Source of the DNA: Delphinapterus leucas
Lineage: Eukaryota > Chordata > Mammalia > Artiodactyla > Monodontidae
Length of the DNA: 64,000 bases
NCBI RefSeq assembly: GCF_002288925.2
Contig: NW_022098076.1
Coordinates: forward strand, 73,804,358-73,868,357
Direction of reading: 5' to 3'
Positions 10,715-22,439 of this stretch are shown one piece after another. Under the pieces are notes generated by a model that ran no database searches, was not told the DNA's origin, and saw only the letters and a program-made list of their open reading frames with translations. The position numbers were made by a program, and so were the translations under genes. Every line of letters starts with the position of its first letter. The stretch's first letter is position 1.

Positions 10715-11846
10715 CTTAAAACCCTTTGTGCAGCAAAGGAAACCATAAACAAGACCAAAAGACGACCCTCAGAATGGGAGAAAATATTTGCAAATGAAGC
10801 AACTGACAAAGGATTAATCTCTAAAATATACAAGTAGCTCATAGAGCTCAATATCAAAAAAACAAACAATCCAATCAAAAAATGGGTGGAAGACCTAAAT
10901 AGACATTTCTCCAACGAAGCCATACAGATGTCCAAGAAACACATGAAAAGATGGTCAAAGTCACTAATTATTAGAGAAATGCAAATCAAAACTACAGTGA
11001 AGTATCACCTCACACCGGTCAGAAAGGCCATCATCAAAAAATCTACAAACAATAAATGCTGGAGAGGGTGTGGAGAAAAGAGAACCTTCATACACTGTTG
11101 GTGGGAATGCAAATTGATACAGCCACTGTGGAAAACTATATGGATGTTCCTTAAAAATCTAAAAATAGAGCTACCATATGACCCAGCAATCCCACTACTG
11201 GGCATATACCCAGAGAAAACCATAATTCAAAAAAACGCATGAACCCCAATGTTCATACCAGCACTATTTACAGTAGCCAGGACATGGAAGCAACCTAAAT
11301 GTCTATCAAGAGAGGAATGGATAAAGAAGATGTGGTACATATTTACAGTGGAATATTACTCAGCCATAAAAAGGAATGAAACTGAGTCATCTGTAGAGAC
11401 ATGGATGGACATAGAGAGTGTCATACACAGTGAAGTAAGTCAGAAAGAGAAAAGCAAATATCATATAATAATGCATATATGTGGAATCTAGAAAAATGGT
11501 ATAGATGATCTTATTTGCAAAGCAGAAATAGAGACATAGACATAGAGAACAAATGTATGGATACCAAGGGGGAAAGGGGAGGGGAGGGAGGAATTGGGAG
11601 GATGGGATTGACACATATACATTATTGATACTATGTATAAAATAGACAACTGATGGGAACATACTGTATAGCACAGGGAACTCTACCTAATACACTTTGG
11701 TAATCTAAATGGGAGAGTAGTCCAAAATGGAGGGGATATCTATATGTGTATGGCTGATTCATTTTGTTGTGCAGTGGAGGCTAACACAACATTGTAAAGC
11801 AACCATACTCCAATAAAAATTAATTTTAAAAAAAGAAAAAAAAATA
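10715..11846 (+). mobile_element. L1 LINE, 5'-truncated, with target-site duplication
   Basis: ORF2 C-terminal third plus complete 3' UTR, ending caataaaaattaattttaaa and an A-rich tail. Flanked by aaactttatgaaaga (10700-10714) and aaatttatgagaga (11847-11860), a slightly diverged target-site duplication. ORF2 residues such as [18 protein letters not shown] and [17 protein letters not shown] are clear. In-frame stops near 10836 and 11240 disable it; the ORF2 end is at about 11491. Confidence 0.95.
10886..11491 (+). pseudogene. L1 ORF2 C-terminal remnant (two open segments)
   Basis: Two in-frame segments, 10886-11242 and 11249-11491, separated by a TGA stop. They carry the C-terminal domain of the LINE-1 endonuclease/reverse transcriptase, including the cysteine-rich CWRGCGEK region, then WYIFTVEYYSAIKRNE. 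Endonuclease and reverse-transcriptase domains are absent through 5' truncation, so no function is expected. Confidence 0.9.
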
Positions 11847-11860
11847 AAATTTATGAGAGA

Positions 11861-12230
11861 TAAATTAAAAAAAAATTTTCTCACTCTGAAACAATTATAA
11901 AGATTATTTTTTCCTGTCCTGTGCCATTTGGGAGGAAGTTGGTGCCATGATGCTCCATTGCACTCAAAAAACATTATTGTGTGTTTCCTACAAAAAAAAA
12001 AAATTCCCTTACATAACTGTAATGTAATCATCAAATTAGGAAACTAATTTGCTTTTCTATGCTCTAATTCTCAGACTCCACTCAAGTTTTGCCAATTGTC
12101 CTGATAACTTTCTGTACAGAAAATCCAAGTCAGAATCCCATGTTGGATTTAGTTTTCATGTATCCATAGGCTATGTCAAATCAGGACAGTTCTTTGGTCT
12201 TTCCTTGACTTCCATGATCCAGACACCTTT
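11861..12230. other. Unrecognised sequence
   Basis: No recognised repeat or exon. Short A runs near 11990-12003. Confidence 0.4.
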
Positions 12231-12231
12231 T

Positions 12232-12340
12232 TCCCCAGCTTTATTGATATATCACTGATATACAATATTGTGTGAGTTTAAACTTTACAATGTGATGATT
12301 TGACACATGTATATATTGTGAAATGATTACTACAAGAAAA
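12232..12340 (-). repeat. Old L1 3' UTR fragment
   Basis: The segment agctttattgatatatcact, then atacaatattgtgtgagttt and tgtatatattgtgaaatgat, is the reverse complement of an L1MA/L1MB-type 3' UTR. It abuts an L1 fragment in the opposite orientation. Confidence 0.75.
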
Positions 12341-14225
12341 GAAAACCGAAGGCCAGTATCTCTGATGCATATAGATGCAGGAATTCTCAACAAAATACTA
12401 GCAAACTGAATTCAACAACTAAAAGGATCATACCCCATGATCAAGTGAGATTTATCCCAAGAATGCAAGGATGATTTAAAACATACAAATTAATAGATGT
12501 AATATGCCACATTAATAGAATGAAAGATAAAAATCATATGATCACCTCAATAGATGCACAAAAATCATTTAAAAAACACAACATCCTTTCATGATAAAAA
12601 TTCTCAATGAATTGAGTATAGAAAGAATACACCTCAACATAATAAAGGCCATATATGACAAATACACAGCTAACATTATATTCAATGGTGAATGGTTGAA
12701 AACTTTACTTCTAAGATCAGGAACAAGACAGGGGTGTGCACTCTCACCATTCCTATTCAACATAGTATTGGAAGTCCCAGATGGAGCAATTAGTCAAGAA
12801 AAATAAATAAAAGTCATCCAGTTGGAAAGGAAGAAGTGAAATTGTCTCTGTTTACACATGACATGATCTTGTACACAGAAAATCCTAAAGACTCCACAGA
12901 AAAACCTGTTAGAACTAATCCAAGAATTTAGTAAAGTTGCAGGATACAAAATCAACACGTAGAAATCAGTTGTGTTTCTGTATACTAACAACAAACTATC
13001 TGAAAAAGAAATGAAGTAAAGAATTCTGTTTACAATAGGATACTTCTTCTGTTGTATATCATCAATCACAACAAAATAGGAAAAAATTTAACCCAGGAGG
13101 TAAAAGATCTGTACACTGAAAACTGTAAGACATTAATGAAAAAATTGAAGAGGACACAAATAAATAGAAAGATACCCTGTATTCATGGATTAGAAGAATT
13201 GATATTATTAAAATGTCCATGCTATCCAAAGCTATCTATAGATTCAATGCAATCCCTACCAAAATTCCAATGACATTTTTCACAGAAATAGAAAAAACAA
13301 TTCTAAAATTTGTTTGGAACCACAAAAACCCTGAATAGCCAAAGCAATCTTGAGAAAGAGAACAAAACTGGAGGCATCAAATTTTATGAATTCAAACTAT
13401 TTTACATGGTATAGTGGTGAACATAGCTGCCTTTCAAACTATATTACAAAGTTGTAGTAATCAAGACAGTGTGGCATTAAAAATAGACACATAGGCCAAT
13501 GGAACAGAATCAAGAGCCCAGAAATAAACTCTCATATATATGGTCAACTTATATTTGAAAAGGGTGCCAAGAATGCTCAATGGAAAATGGATAGTCTCCT
13601 CCATAAATAATGCTGGTAAAACTGAACAATCACCTACAAAATAATGAAATTGGACACCATTCACAAAAATTAACTCAAAATGGATTTAAGACTTAAATGT
13701 AAGACGTGAAATTATAAAACTTGTAGAAGAAAACAGGGAAAAATTCCTTAATATTGGTTTTAGCCACAATTTTTTGTATATGACACCAAAACACAAGCAA
13801 CTAAAGCAAAAGTAAGCAAACAGAATTACGTCAAACCAAAACTGTTTGTGCACAGCAAAAGAAACAATAAAAAGGAAACTTATGAAATGGGAGAAAATAT
13901 TTGCAAATCGTCTATCTGATAAGGGGTTAAATAGTCAAAATATGTAAGGAACTCATACAACTTAATAGCAAGAAAACAAATCAATTTAAAAAATGGCCAA
14001 AGCACCTGAATAGACATTTTTCCAAAGACATACAAATGACCAACAGGTACATGAAGAGATCTTCAACACAACTAATCATCAGGGAAATGAAAATCATAAC
14101 CACAAGGAGACATCACCTCAATGTTAGAATGGCTATCAACAAAAAACTAAGAGATAAATGTTAGCTAGGATGAGGGGAAAAGAGAAACTTGTGCACTGTT
14201 TGTGAGAATGACTTAGACACTTTTG
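12341..14225 (+). mobile_element. Older L1 (L1M-type) ORF2 fragment, 1.9 kb
   Basis: Plus-strand L1 ORF2 sequence from the reverse-transcriptase domain through most of the C-terminal region, with many stops and frameshifts. RT landmarks in the 12591-12806 frame include [19 protein letters not shown]. Later parts match the maturase-like region (WEKIFANRLSD near 13888-13920) and end before the 3' UTR. More diverged than the L1 at 10.7 kb, so an older insertion. No target-site duplication found. Confidence 0.9.
12591..12806 (+). pseudogene. L1 ORF2 reverse-transcriptase fragment
   Basis: A 71-codon open piece of the LINE-1 reverse-transcriptase palm/fingers region: [15 protein letters not shown] followed by [19 protein letters not shown]. 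The downstream FADD-type catalytic box is not in this frame, and the surrounding copy is broken by stops. Dead remnant. Confidence 0.88.
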
Positions 14226-14264
14226 ATGACTATAAACTAATCATTTTGTAAAGTATCTGTCAAC

Positions 14265-14460
14265 ATAGGTTTGTCTGGTGTTTCCTCATGATTAGATTTT
14301 CAGGTTGTGCATCTGTGGCATTAATATCATGAAGAGGATGTTGTTTTCTTCTCATTGCATTCTATCAGATGGTTCATAATTTTTATTTATCTCATTTCTA
14401 GTGCTATTTACATTAAGCCCTCATTTAAGGTAGTGTCTGCCAGACTTCTTTACTGTAAAT
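14265..14460. repeat. Ancient dispersed repeat, family not assigned
   Basis: The sequence tttcctcatgattagatttt, then atgttgttttcttctcattg and aggtagtgtctgccagactt resembles a block found dispersed in mammalian genomes. I cannot name the family with confidence. Confidence 0.5.
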
Positions 14461-14465
14461 ATAAC

Positions 14466-15010
14466 CCAAACAGATAACTCCCTCAGCCCACTTGGATTCT
14501 ATCACCCGGCTCCAGACAACACCCCACTCACCATGTGGTTGCCCTCCTCCTCACTTATTTGGATTCCAACACCCTGTAATGGGTTACTCCTGCGTGGACA
14601 CCAACTCAGACTTTGATATTCCAGATCAAACCAGTGATGCTAACCCCTCCAACTCCCTCAGCTGTGGACACCATTTCCAACTTGCCCAGGCTCCAACACT
14701 ATGTGTCAGTCATTCTCACCCTGCAAATCGTGTAGACACTGTCCTCCCTTGGTGCTCCATATTAGGTCGACCCCTGAATGGACATCCTTCTGACTCAGTT
14801 CAGGGTTTACCACCCCACTCTGGACCACCATTCCCCAAGAAAATGCCCTGTTCACACTGTTAAGTCTCCTCTAACATCCCCTGGAGGGCCTCACATTTGC
14901 ACAGGTGCCCCTCACCCCACTCAGGCTCCAGCATCCCGTTGTGGGTAGCTGTACATGTGGATGTCCTCCTCTCCATCTTGGGCTTCAGCTAGCTGCTCTG
15001 GGCCATCATG
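14466..15010. repeat. Cytosine-rich degenerate tandem-like sequence
   Basis: Related motifs recur irregularly: ggattctatcaccc, ggattccaacaccctgtaat, ggctccaacac, ggctccagcatcccgttgtg, mostly followed by a gtggaca/gtggatg and cctcctc element. Spacing is uneven, so this looks like an old decayed minisatellite or a repetitive element body. The 123-codon frame at 14492-14863 is a by-product of the C-rich composition. Confidence 0.45.
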
Positions 15011-15060
15011 GCTGCCACCTCCCCCAGAACACATGACTCCCTTGTTCAGCTTCACCTAAC

Positions 15061-16090
15061 AGTGTTCAGATAAAATTGGTCAGGAAGGAAAAAGCAGAGG
15101 GAAGGGAAGGGGAAGAATAAGACAGGGAGAAAGAGAGGTTTTGAAAAAAATATTCTGAAGCTGGGTAATATCACACAGAGAAAGGTGATTTAAAAAAATC
15201 GTATCATAGAACAATCAAATTGAGTTCACAATACTTTCAAGACTAACAATATAAAGTAAACTGTATGAAACTGAGTACCATGACTTAACTGAGAAAAGCC
15301 TCTAAAATTAAACAAGAATTGTGGAGACAGTACACTTAATGTTTTCAACTAAACTTTAAAGAGATTTTGTGTAGTTTTAAACACTCAATTTACAAACTTT
15401 TTCAAAACAGTGAATATTAAGCATTGAAAATCTTTATTTTCCAAGTAACGTGCTATGATTTTAAGAAAAAGTAGAAACGCTTTTGGAATGCTTGCATTTT
15501 TCCAGAGGAAATCTAAGAGGAAAATAAATGTCAGTCTGATATAAAAACTGAGTAGTTCGGGCAACTGTTATGGAGAAAAACACCACCACCTATTATTTTT
15601 ATTACCAGTAAAATAAAGAATCATTTTTAGAATTAGAATTTTTCCCCTCTCCAGAATTGTAAATGTCACTGTTTTCTTTGTTGTGTTTATACAAAGTCAT
15701 TTGTAATGGCAGAAAGTGTCATTTCCAAATGTCCCAGCAATTCTAGGCACAAATGTAACAAGATATATTTAAGAAAAGAGTTTCTCTCTGTATTCCAAAG
15801 TTTTCTCTCACTCAAAGAAATAATTAAGATTTGGGACATGACTAAAATGTGAAAGAAAAGAAAAAATACCACAATTTGGAAGTTATTTGTAAGCTGGCAT
15901 AGAAAGGAGTTAAACTAATAGTTATTACTTGGAAAATTCTTGCTTAGTAATTAAATTCATATTCTTCAGGTCTGACATGCTCTGAAATTAAAAAAAAAAG
16001 AAAAAAAGATGAGTATGCAGAGTGTTACCACAAATTTCAAAAGTTTCTGATTTCAGATCTATGTAAGCTGTATGAAGTAGAGAACTTAGG
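15061..16090. other. Unrecognised sequence
   Basis: About 1 kb, A-rich, without a recognised repeat or exon. Confidence 0.4.
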
Positions 16091-16102
16091 AAGTGATTTG
16101 AG

Positions 16103-16247
16103 GGAATTCACTGGTGGTCTAGTGGTTAGGACTTGGCACTTTCCCTGGGGCCTGGGTTCAATCCCTGGTCAGGGAACTGAGATCCCAAAAGCCTCACAGT
16201 GTTGCCAAAAAAAGAAAAAAAAAAAAAAAAGAAAAGGAAAAAAAAAG
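16103..16247 (+). mobile_element. tRNA-Glu-derived SINE, compact form, with target-site duplication
   Basis: Begins ggaattcactggtggtctag, continues ggttcaatccctggtcaggg (Pol III B-box region) and ends in a long A/G-rich tail. Perfect 12-bp duplication aagtgatttgag at 16091-16102 and 16248-16259. About 130 bp without the GC-rich extension of the other SINEs here, so an older cetartiodactyl subfamily. Confidence 0.93.
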
Positions 16248-16259
16248 AAGTGATTTGAG

Positions 16260-16680
16260 TAATTTAACTTTAAAACACATGTACCTCAGATCTTTGGTAT
16301 TTGTTTAGAATACATTTGGGATTCTGGATAATTAGCTAAACTACCCTATTAATTTTGCTTGCATTAGGAGTAAACTCTGTTCCTAAAGCATGATAGGCCT
16401 TCAGGGTCTTCAAAATATACAGATGCCTCAGGGCTCATGTGCAAAATGCTCAGTGGCATGAAGTGAACCTTTCTTTCCTCTAGATGCCTGTAAGATCATA
16501 CTCTCAGCAAACCCGCATAATCCCCCTTAAAGTGTTAGCTGAGAGATAGGCAGGTGCAATATAGTATCAGGGAGAGGAACACTAATTCTGGGTAAAATGC
16601 TATCTTAGAATAAGCTAGAAAAAGGGCCTGAGATGAGGATCCTTGTGCAGTGGAAAACTATAGAAGATCCAAACCTTCCT
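16260..16680. other. Unrecognised sequence
   Basis: No recognised repeat or exon. Confidence 0.4.
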
Positions 16681-16689
16681 TCCTAAGGG

Positions 16690-17089
16690 TCTTGAGGCTC
16701 TGGACTCCAAGACTTACTAGGTCATGATCATGGCGGCTAGCTACAGTAAAACTGGGTCTGGGAGCACCAGAGATGGTGAAGTGAATTCCTTAAGTGCTAC
16801 TACTCATATTCCTGTTTTTCCCCTTTATGTAGTGACAGTCTTACATCCTTGCAGTGATCAGGGTCAACTTCCCTCACCAGTGTGTGAGCTCCTTTGTTGC
16901 CTACTGATCTTCTGGCCCAAGAAGTGACCAGGTGGCTGCCAAAGCTTTAGGTTTAGGGTGAATCTTACGATGGCCTCTTGGGGGGAAGAATTTCCCCTCC
17001 AGGAACCAGAGACTAAAATTGCTCAAGTTGACCACTGGGAGTGATGTTGAATGGGGTCATTCCTACTTCTACAGCTTGGGTACTGGACC
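16690..17089 (-). repeat. Possible continuation of ERVL internal sequence
   Basis: Continuous with the recognisable integrase segment that follows and similar in composition, but I cannot identify protein motifs here. The extent is a guess. Confidence 0.3.
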
Positions 17090-17640
17090 CATATTTTTTA
17101 GTTATTAAAGACACAGGACCAATGCAATAGCCAAAAATAGATCATGGGCTAAAATTCTATGCTGCGTCCTAAAGGGTAGTGCCTCATTCTCACAAAATGT
17201 CATCTCTAGGCTGGTGTTTCAGCTGTGTCTTTAAGAAGTTGTTCTACTGCTTTGTCATGCCAGTAGCTTCTGGATGGTGTGGTATGTGGCATGACCTGTA
17301 GACCCCATGATCATGTGCTCGTCATTGCACCTCTTTGACCATAAAGTGGGTCCCTTGATTCAAAGTAATATTATGCAGGATACTTACTCAATGAACCAGA
17401 CTGAGGCTGGCTGAGGCATTGTGGGTAGTAAAGGCAAGCCCATCTCTGGAAGACATATCAATCCTCGTCAGGATAAATAATTGCTCCTTCCAGAATGGAG
17501 ATGTCCATATTAGAATTTATTGCTGGTCTTGTCTTGGGAAGGAGGCAAATTCCTAGGGATTCCTAAGCCAAATGATTTCAATCACCCCAAGGACAATACT
17601 CCAGAAAAGGTTGTGAGCTTTTACCAGCAACACCTACAGC
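17090..17640 (-). pseudogene. ERVL endogenous retrovirus pol (integrase region) fossil
   Basis: Translating the minus strand gives fragments of an ERVL-class integrase core: an HNASAS segment and, further along, a QGTHFMVKEVQ segment that in the family surrounds the second catalytic acidic residue. Here the residue before QGTHF is Asn, so the catalytic position appears changed. Stops and frameshifts interrupt the frame, and no gag or env was recognised. This is an ancient, inactive retroviral remnant. A MaLR LTR in the same orientation lies about 440 bp to the right, but it may be unrelated. Confidence 0.7.
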
Positions 17641-18078
17641 AGCCAGTAAAAGAGATTTCTAAGCATCTGGACTTTATAGCTCTTTACATTATCTCATGAG
17701 AAATAGGGATAGTATTCTCAGATAGCCACAGAGGCCAACCTGGTAAAGTAATTGAGTGAAGCACGTCCAACTTGAGCGCTAACACCCAGTCGAAAAGTGA
17801 AGTGCCAGTATATTACTGCCAACACTGTTGCCAGATCTAACGTTCTCATGAGAATCTGAAAATCCAGATTTATTTTCATGCAAAATCTCTCAATTTTTTA
17901 AAATGTTGATAATCATATCATCAGGTTTGCTAATAGAAAACAGATGGAATATCCAGCTTAGCATAAATGGAGGAGGGAGAATGGTGCAGAGTAGATCTAC
18001 AGGAGCAAATGGAAGATATCCAGCACAATGACCAATTCAGAGTTTAGAAAAGCACTCTGGGTCAATAGGATGCAAGCA
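17641..18078. other. Unrecognised sequence
   Basis: Between the ERVL fossil and a MaLR LTR. Could be residual retroviral internal sequence; nothing specific is recognised. Confidence 0.35.
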
Positions 18079-18521
18079 CTGTCCTAGTCTGCTTGGGCTG
18101 CCGTAACAAAATACCATAGACTGTGTGGCTTAAACAACAGAAATTTATTTTCTCATGGCCCTGGAGGATAGAATTCTGAGACTGGGATGCCGGCATGGTT
18201 GATTTCTGGTGAGGGCTGTCTTCCTGGTTTGCAGTCAGCCACCTTCTCACTTTACAGCGTCTTTCCTTAGTGCATGCACGTGGAGAAAGAGAGCCAGAGA
18301 GAGAAAGGAAGAGGAGTGGGGGGGGGGGGCTTTCTCATGTCTCTTTTTATAAGAACATTAATCCTATAGGATCAGAGCCCCAGCCTTATGACCTCATTTA
18401 ATCTGAGTTACTTCTTTAGAGGCCCCATCTCCACATACAGCCACACGGGAGGTTAGAGCTTCAATACATGAATTTGGGGATTTGGGGGGCAGGGGGGTGC
18501 AGAAACATTCAGTCCATAACA
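18079..18521 (-). mobile_element. MaLR (MLT1/MST-type) LTR, minus strand
   Basis: Reverse complement of a mammalian apparent LTR: tgtcctagtctgcttgggct, aacaacagaaatttattttc, a poly-G run at 18319-18329, then cccatctccacatacagcca and an end at cagtccataaca. The TG...CA ends are present. No 5-bp duplication is obvious. Confidence 0.85.
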
Positions 18522-19094
18522 GTCATCAAATAAAAGACTCAGATAAAACAAAACAAAATATGTCCGCCAGCTAGCACTGGAGCACCAGTGTCTGACCGCT
18601 GATATAAACAGCAACTAACTGCTTACATACAATGTTGGCCCTAAGTCTGCTGCATTTGTGTGTGTCCCAAGTTGTGAGTCAGACAGTGCTTGGGTCACAG
18701 TATCTGATATACCGTTTAATTGATTACCCCAAGTTTTCACCTGTAAAAAGAAATGAGAAATCTGGGAAAATTAGAGAACTGGAAAATATGTTGCTGTGCT
18801 TTTCACTTGAGATTAATTGTCTGGTTCAGCAAGAATCGACCTAGTCATTTTCTTGTTCTTTTTGATTTCAAGCCGAGCTCTGCATTCCAAAGCAGTAAGT
18901 GGAGGAACAGAGAATTAAAACAAGGTAGACCTGAGAATAGAAATCAAGCATGTCGTCATGATCAGTATCAGAGTAAGTTAAGCTGTCTCAGTTAATGTAC
19001 TTTAATAGAGCTTTCAATCAAAAACCAAAAAGAGGTCCCAAATGCTGAAGACTTTGTCCTCCAGCACTCAAAACTATCTGTTCTGTATCTCCAT
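18522..19094. other. Unrecognised sequence
   Basis: No recognised repeat or exon; two overlapping short plus-strand frames (18632-18844, 18753-18995) show no family features. Confidence 0.4.
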
Positions 19095-19275
19095 CGACAT
19101 CAAAGTGTGGTCCACAGGGAAATAACTTCAGCACCACGTGAGAACTTGTTAGAAACACAAAATTTGGCCCCATACAGACACACTGAATCAGAAACTCTGG
19201 GGCCGGGTCTCAGCAGTCTGTTTTAACAAGCCCTCCAGGTGATTCTGTTGCACACAGCGTTTGGAGAGACTTAGC
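19095..19275. repeat. MER5-type hAT nonautonomous DNA transposon
   Basis: Reads aaagtgtggtccacaggg, agaacttgttagaaacac, ctgaatcagaaactctgggg, and ccctccaggtgattctgt, the MER5 order. Orientation is opposite to the three MER5 copies at 36.4, 37.0 and 39.4 kb. Confidence 0.85.
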
Positions 19276-19327
19276 TCTATATTCACAGGTTGATGGAAGG
19301 AGGTAGACCTGGGAAGAGAAAGGGAAG

Positions 19328-19720
19328 AAATTGGCATTTCACTGAGCATCTACAGTATCCCAGGCACCGTATTAGGAGAATCAGTGGCAGCATCAGGAAA
19401 TGAGCCCAAGTCCATCCAACTCCAAAGACCATGTGTTCCTTCCATTCACTCAAATTCCCTCCTTAAAATATGTATTAAGTATCTCTATTGGGCCAGTGCT
19501 TCATATGTGTTATCCTATTTAATCTTTACAAGGGTTCCTGAGAGGTAGGCTAGATTATTCCCATTTTACGGGTCAAGAAAATCAGGCTTGTAGAAATTAA
19601 ATCATTTTCTCACTGTGGCATAGCTTGTCAGTGGCATAGATGGGATTTACACTCAATTCAGAATGTCATAAAGTCCATGTTCCTGCTTTGTCTTTCTACA
19701 CCACGCTGTTTCCTTAGTTT
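19328..19720 (-). repeat. Two adjacent MIR SINE segments, minus strand
   Basis: The first (19328-19445) reads ttcactgagcatctacagta then jumps to the MIR 5' part (agcccaagtccatccaactc). The second (19470-19720) is fuller: aagtatctctattgggccag, gagaggtaggctagattatt, ccattttacgggtcaagaaa. Either two insertions or one rearranged copy. Confidence 0.75.
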
Positions 19721-20459
19721 GTTCAGTCTTCTCCCTCGGCTTGCCACTGCCTACCTATTGCTCACCTGTTTTTTGTGTTAGAAAATTCAATCCTTCTCAG
19801 GTGGCTTGCTGCATCTGAGGCACAGAACACGGGAAAGAATCTAAGTGGCTATTCTCTCAATTATCCCAAGGATGGTCCTTAACTAGTGCCTGGGGAGATG
19901 CATGGGCGGTGGGGTGGGGGTGGGGGCCGGAGGAGAGAATCCATTCCATACAATGGAAGCCTTTGGCATTACTGCTCAATTCTCTCACAGAACTCCTTGG
20001 AGCAAGCCTAGAAGACAGATGAAAAACAATTCTTATTAACCCATCTGGCAGTTCACTTTATTCTCTTTTTCCCAAGCTCCTCTTTGAATATCTTCCTTCA
20101 GTCAGAAAATTTGCCAGGAGAAAGTGTGGTATAGTTGAGAAGAATTTTAAACCCAACACGTCTGGTGGGTAGATGTACCTCACATGATAATTCACTTCCA
20201 TTCCTTGGCTTCTGTTTCTTCACAGGAAAATGTTGTCTGGATTTGTGAATGTTGAGGACCACTCTGTCCAGCTCTAGCATTCTATTGTTTATGAAAAGAA
20301 ATTAAGCACTACTGTCAAATCATCCTTCTTTATTCCAAAGAGGAAAAAAGAAACTGAAGAAGGGTTTACATGTCTCATTATTGTAAGTATGTGTGTATCT
20401 TTATTGGTAATCACCTGGGACCCTTTGGATATTACTGCACGTGGTTTTCTTCTTGACAG
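19721..20459. other. Unrecognised sequence
   Basis: No recognised repeat or exon. A G-rich stretch lies at 19905-19930. Confidence 0.4.
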
Positions 20460-20999
20460 TGATGGGGTTCAGGACACACTACCCACCCCCCCACAAATAT
20501 GGGCACCCTTGGCCTATTGAATATTTTAAGCTGAAAGCATATGAGAAAATGACAGAAGCAAGAAGGTCACTCTGACTTCCCTTCCCTTCCCTTCTTCCCC
20601 GAAACAGTTCATAAAACCCTCACGTGAATGGTGATCTCCCGGTACCCAGAGGAAAGGAGCATCCTTATCTCTGAAGACAAGGGAACACCATGAAAAATTC
20701 TAAAAACCTCGCTCTAACTGAGACCTCACTCAGTTTCCCTCAGTTCACTGCATTCTTCTCATACTTCTAAACCTATCTGACTCCTCTGAGACTGTCCACT
20801 TTTTATCAAACCCAGCATAAAATACACAGGTTTAACTTCCTCTGGATCTTCAGTTCCTTTTGAAGGCTCCCAGGCCACATAAAACTTATATTAAATAAAC
20901 CTGTATGCTTTTCTCTTATTCATCTATCTTTGTCAGTTTAATTTTCAGACCCAGCCAGCAACTCTAAGAGGGTCAAGAAAAACTTTTTCCTCTCCTACA
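20460..20999 (+). mobile_element. Probable solitary ERV LTR
   Basis: LTR-like layout: possible TG start at 20460, a TATA-like cataaaata near 20816, an AATAAA at 20894-20899, a T-rich segment, then cccagccagcaactctaaga and a possible ACA end near 20999. The spacing of TATA-like box to poly-A signal (about 80 bp) fits a short R region. No flanking duplication or internal retroviral sequence was found. Class not determined; ERV1-like is a guess. Confidence 0.55.
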
Positions 21000-22435
21000 A
21001 TATTCATAATTATTTCCTTGGACATGTTTTTGTAAAGATCTTTGTTCATGAAACATCTTCATTTAGAATTCAAGTCAGGATTAGGGGTGAAGGATATGGT
21101 TACCCTAATAGTTCCTAAGAAGCCTTTATGATGTGCTGAATCTAACGTATTTATGGTGCCTCCTTTGATTCAGTTCAATTCAATTTGACCGGTTTTACTC
21201 TGCAGTATTTTCCCATGTCCATCCCTTGGAAACATTGCATTTACTCATGGAAAACTGGCTAGAAATTCTCTTCCAGTGGAAAAGGTAATGCCATGAGTGA
21301 CTAGGGCTGCTAATTAATAATTTCAGAGGTTGTGATGGAATGTTCCTTAGTAGGAAATTCCATTTTGAAAAAGTCCGTTTTTATTGTCTTGAGCAATATG
21401 CATGTATAAAGATTCTCATATCTCTAAAACCTTAAATTAGAAGCATTGTTGGCTGACTTTTTAAAAAGTATGTCTCCCAGAAAGAGAACAGTAAAAAGTG
21501 TTGCCTTTTATAATCATCCATCATTTATCCAGTCCATACATCCATCAAATTAAAAAAATCTTTATAGAGAAAATCCACCATATACCAATCAAGCAAAACT
21601 AAGCAAGTGTTGTAGAAAATTAGATTAGTCAAAATAAGACTTGGAGAATGTTCCAAATCTCTATCAACTGGGCTGTTTGTAGGTTCATCAGAAAAGAATT
21701 TAAATGGCCAAAGGGAGGGGTCAGGGAAGAGTCCCCTAACTCTTAACTACTTGCAGCTGTTATTTTAGCGTCCAGCCAATAAAGATTTATAAAGAGTACA
21801 TGCTTTGTTTCATGCTGAGGTCCCTCAGTACACAAAAAAGAAAAAAAAAAAGGATAAAATTCAACATGGCTGCTTTCAGCCTAAGACTAATACTTTATGG
21901 AAAACAAAGAATGAGAAAGTAGCACTCTGAGAAAGAATTGGTATCAAGAATTAAATGGCGTGATCGCGTATAACCATCCCCAGGTGAACCAGCTGTAATC
22001 TGCATATGCTAACAAATACTTCTGCTAAAGCATTAAATCTGTACCCATATAAGGTCAATAAAAGTATGCTTTTTTTTTTGCCAAAGTTGCAAATGTACAA
22101 ATTTGCCAAAATTTTCTAAAGCTCTCCCAAATAAAATCAATGTTCCTTCCCTTTTTAAGAATTGGGAGCCAACAATCTTCAGACATGATTAACTGTGAGG
22201 GTTAGACTATACAGATATGAATACTAAGCATATATATGTCATAGGTGTATAGTGTTCCATTATAATTAAGTAAAATTAACAAAGTTTATTTACCATGTTG
22301 AAAATTAAGCTTAATTATAATTGGGTTAAACGATAGCTGGACATAAACAGTTACCTTTTAACTTTAATTACCACTTTTAGTTTTTACTACTGTTCTACAT
22401 AAAATCTGTTGTATAATTTTGGCACTCATTCTTTA
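21000..22435. other. Unrecognised sequence
   Basis: About 1.4 kb, AT-rich, no recognised repeat or exon. An aataaaag motif at about 22058 precedes a T run, without other gene-like context. Confidence 0.4.
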
Positions 22436-22439
22436 ATTT

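Noticed and set aside
14492..14863. Proline/serine/histidine-rich 123-codon frame as a secreted peptide
   Set aside because: No signal peptide, and the composition follows from the cytosine-rich repetitive DNA.
22058..22080. AATAAA-type signal followed by a T run as a gene end
   Set aside because: No open frame, exon or conserved context upstream; such hexamers are common in AT-rich DNA.
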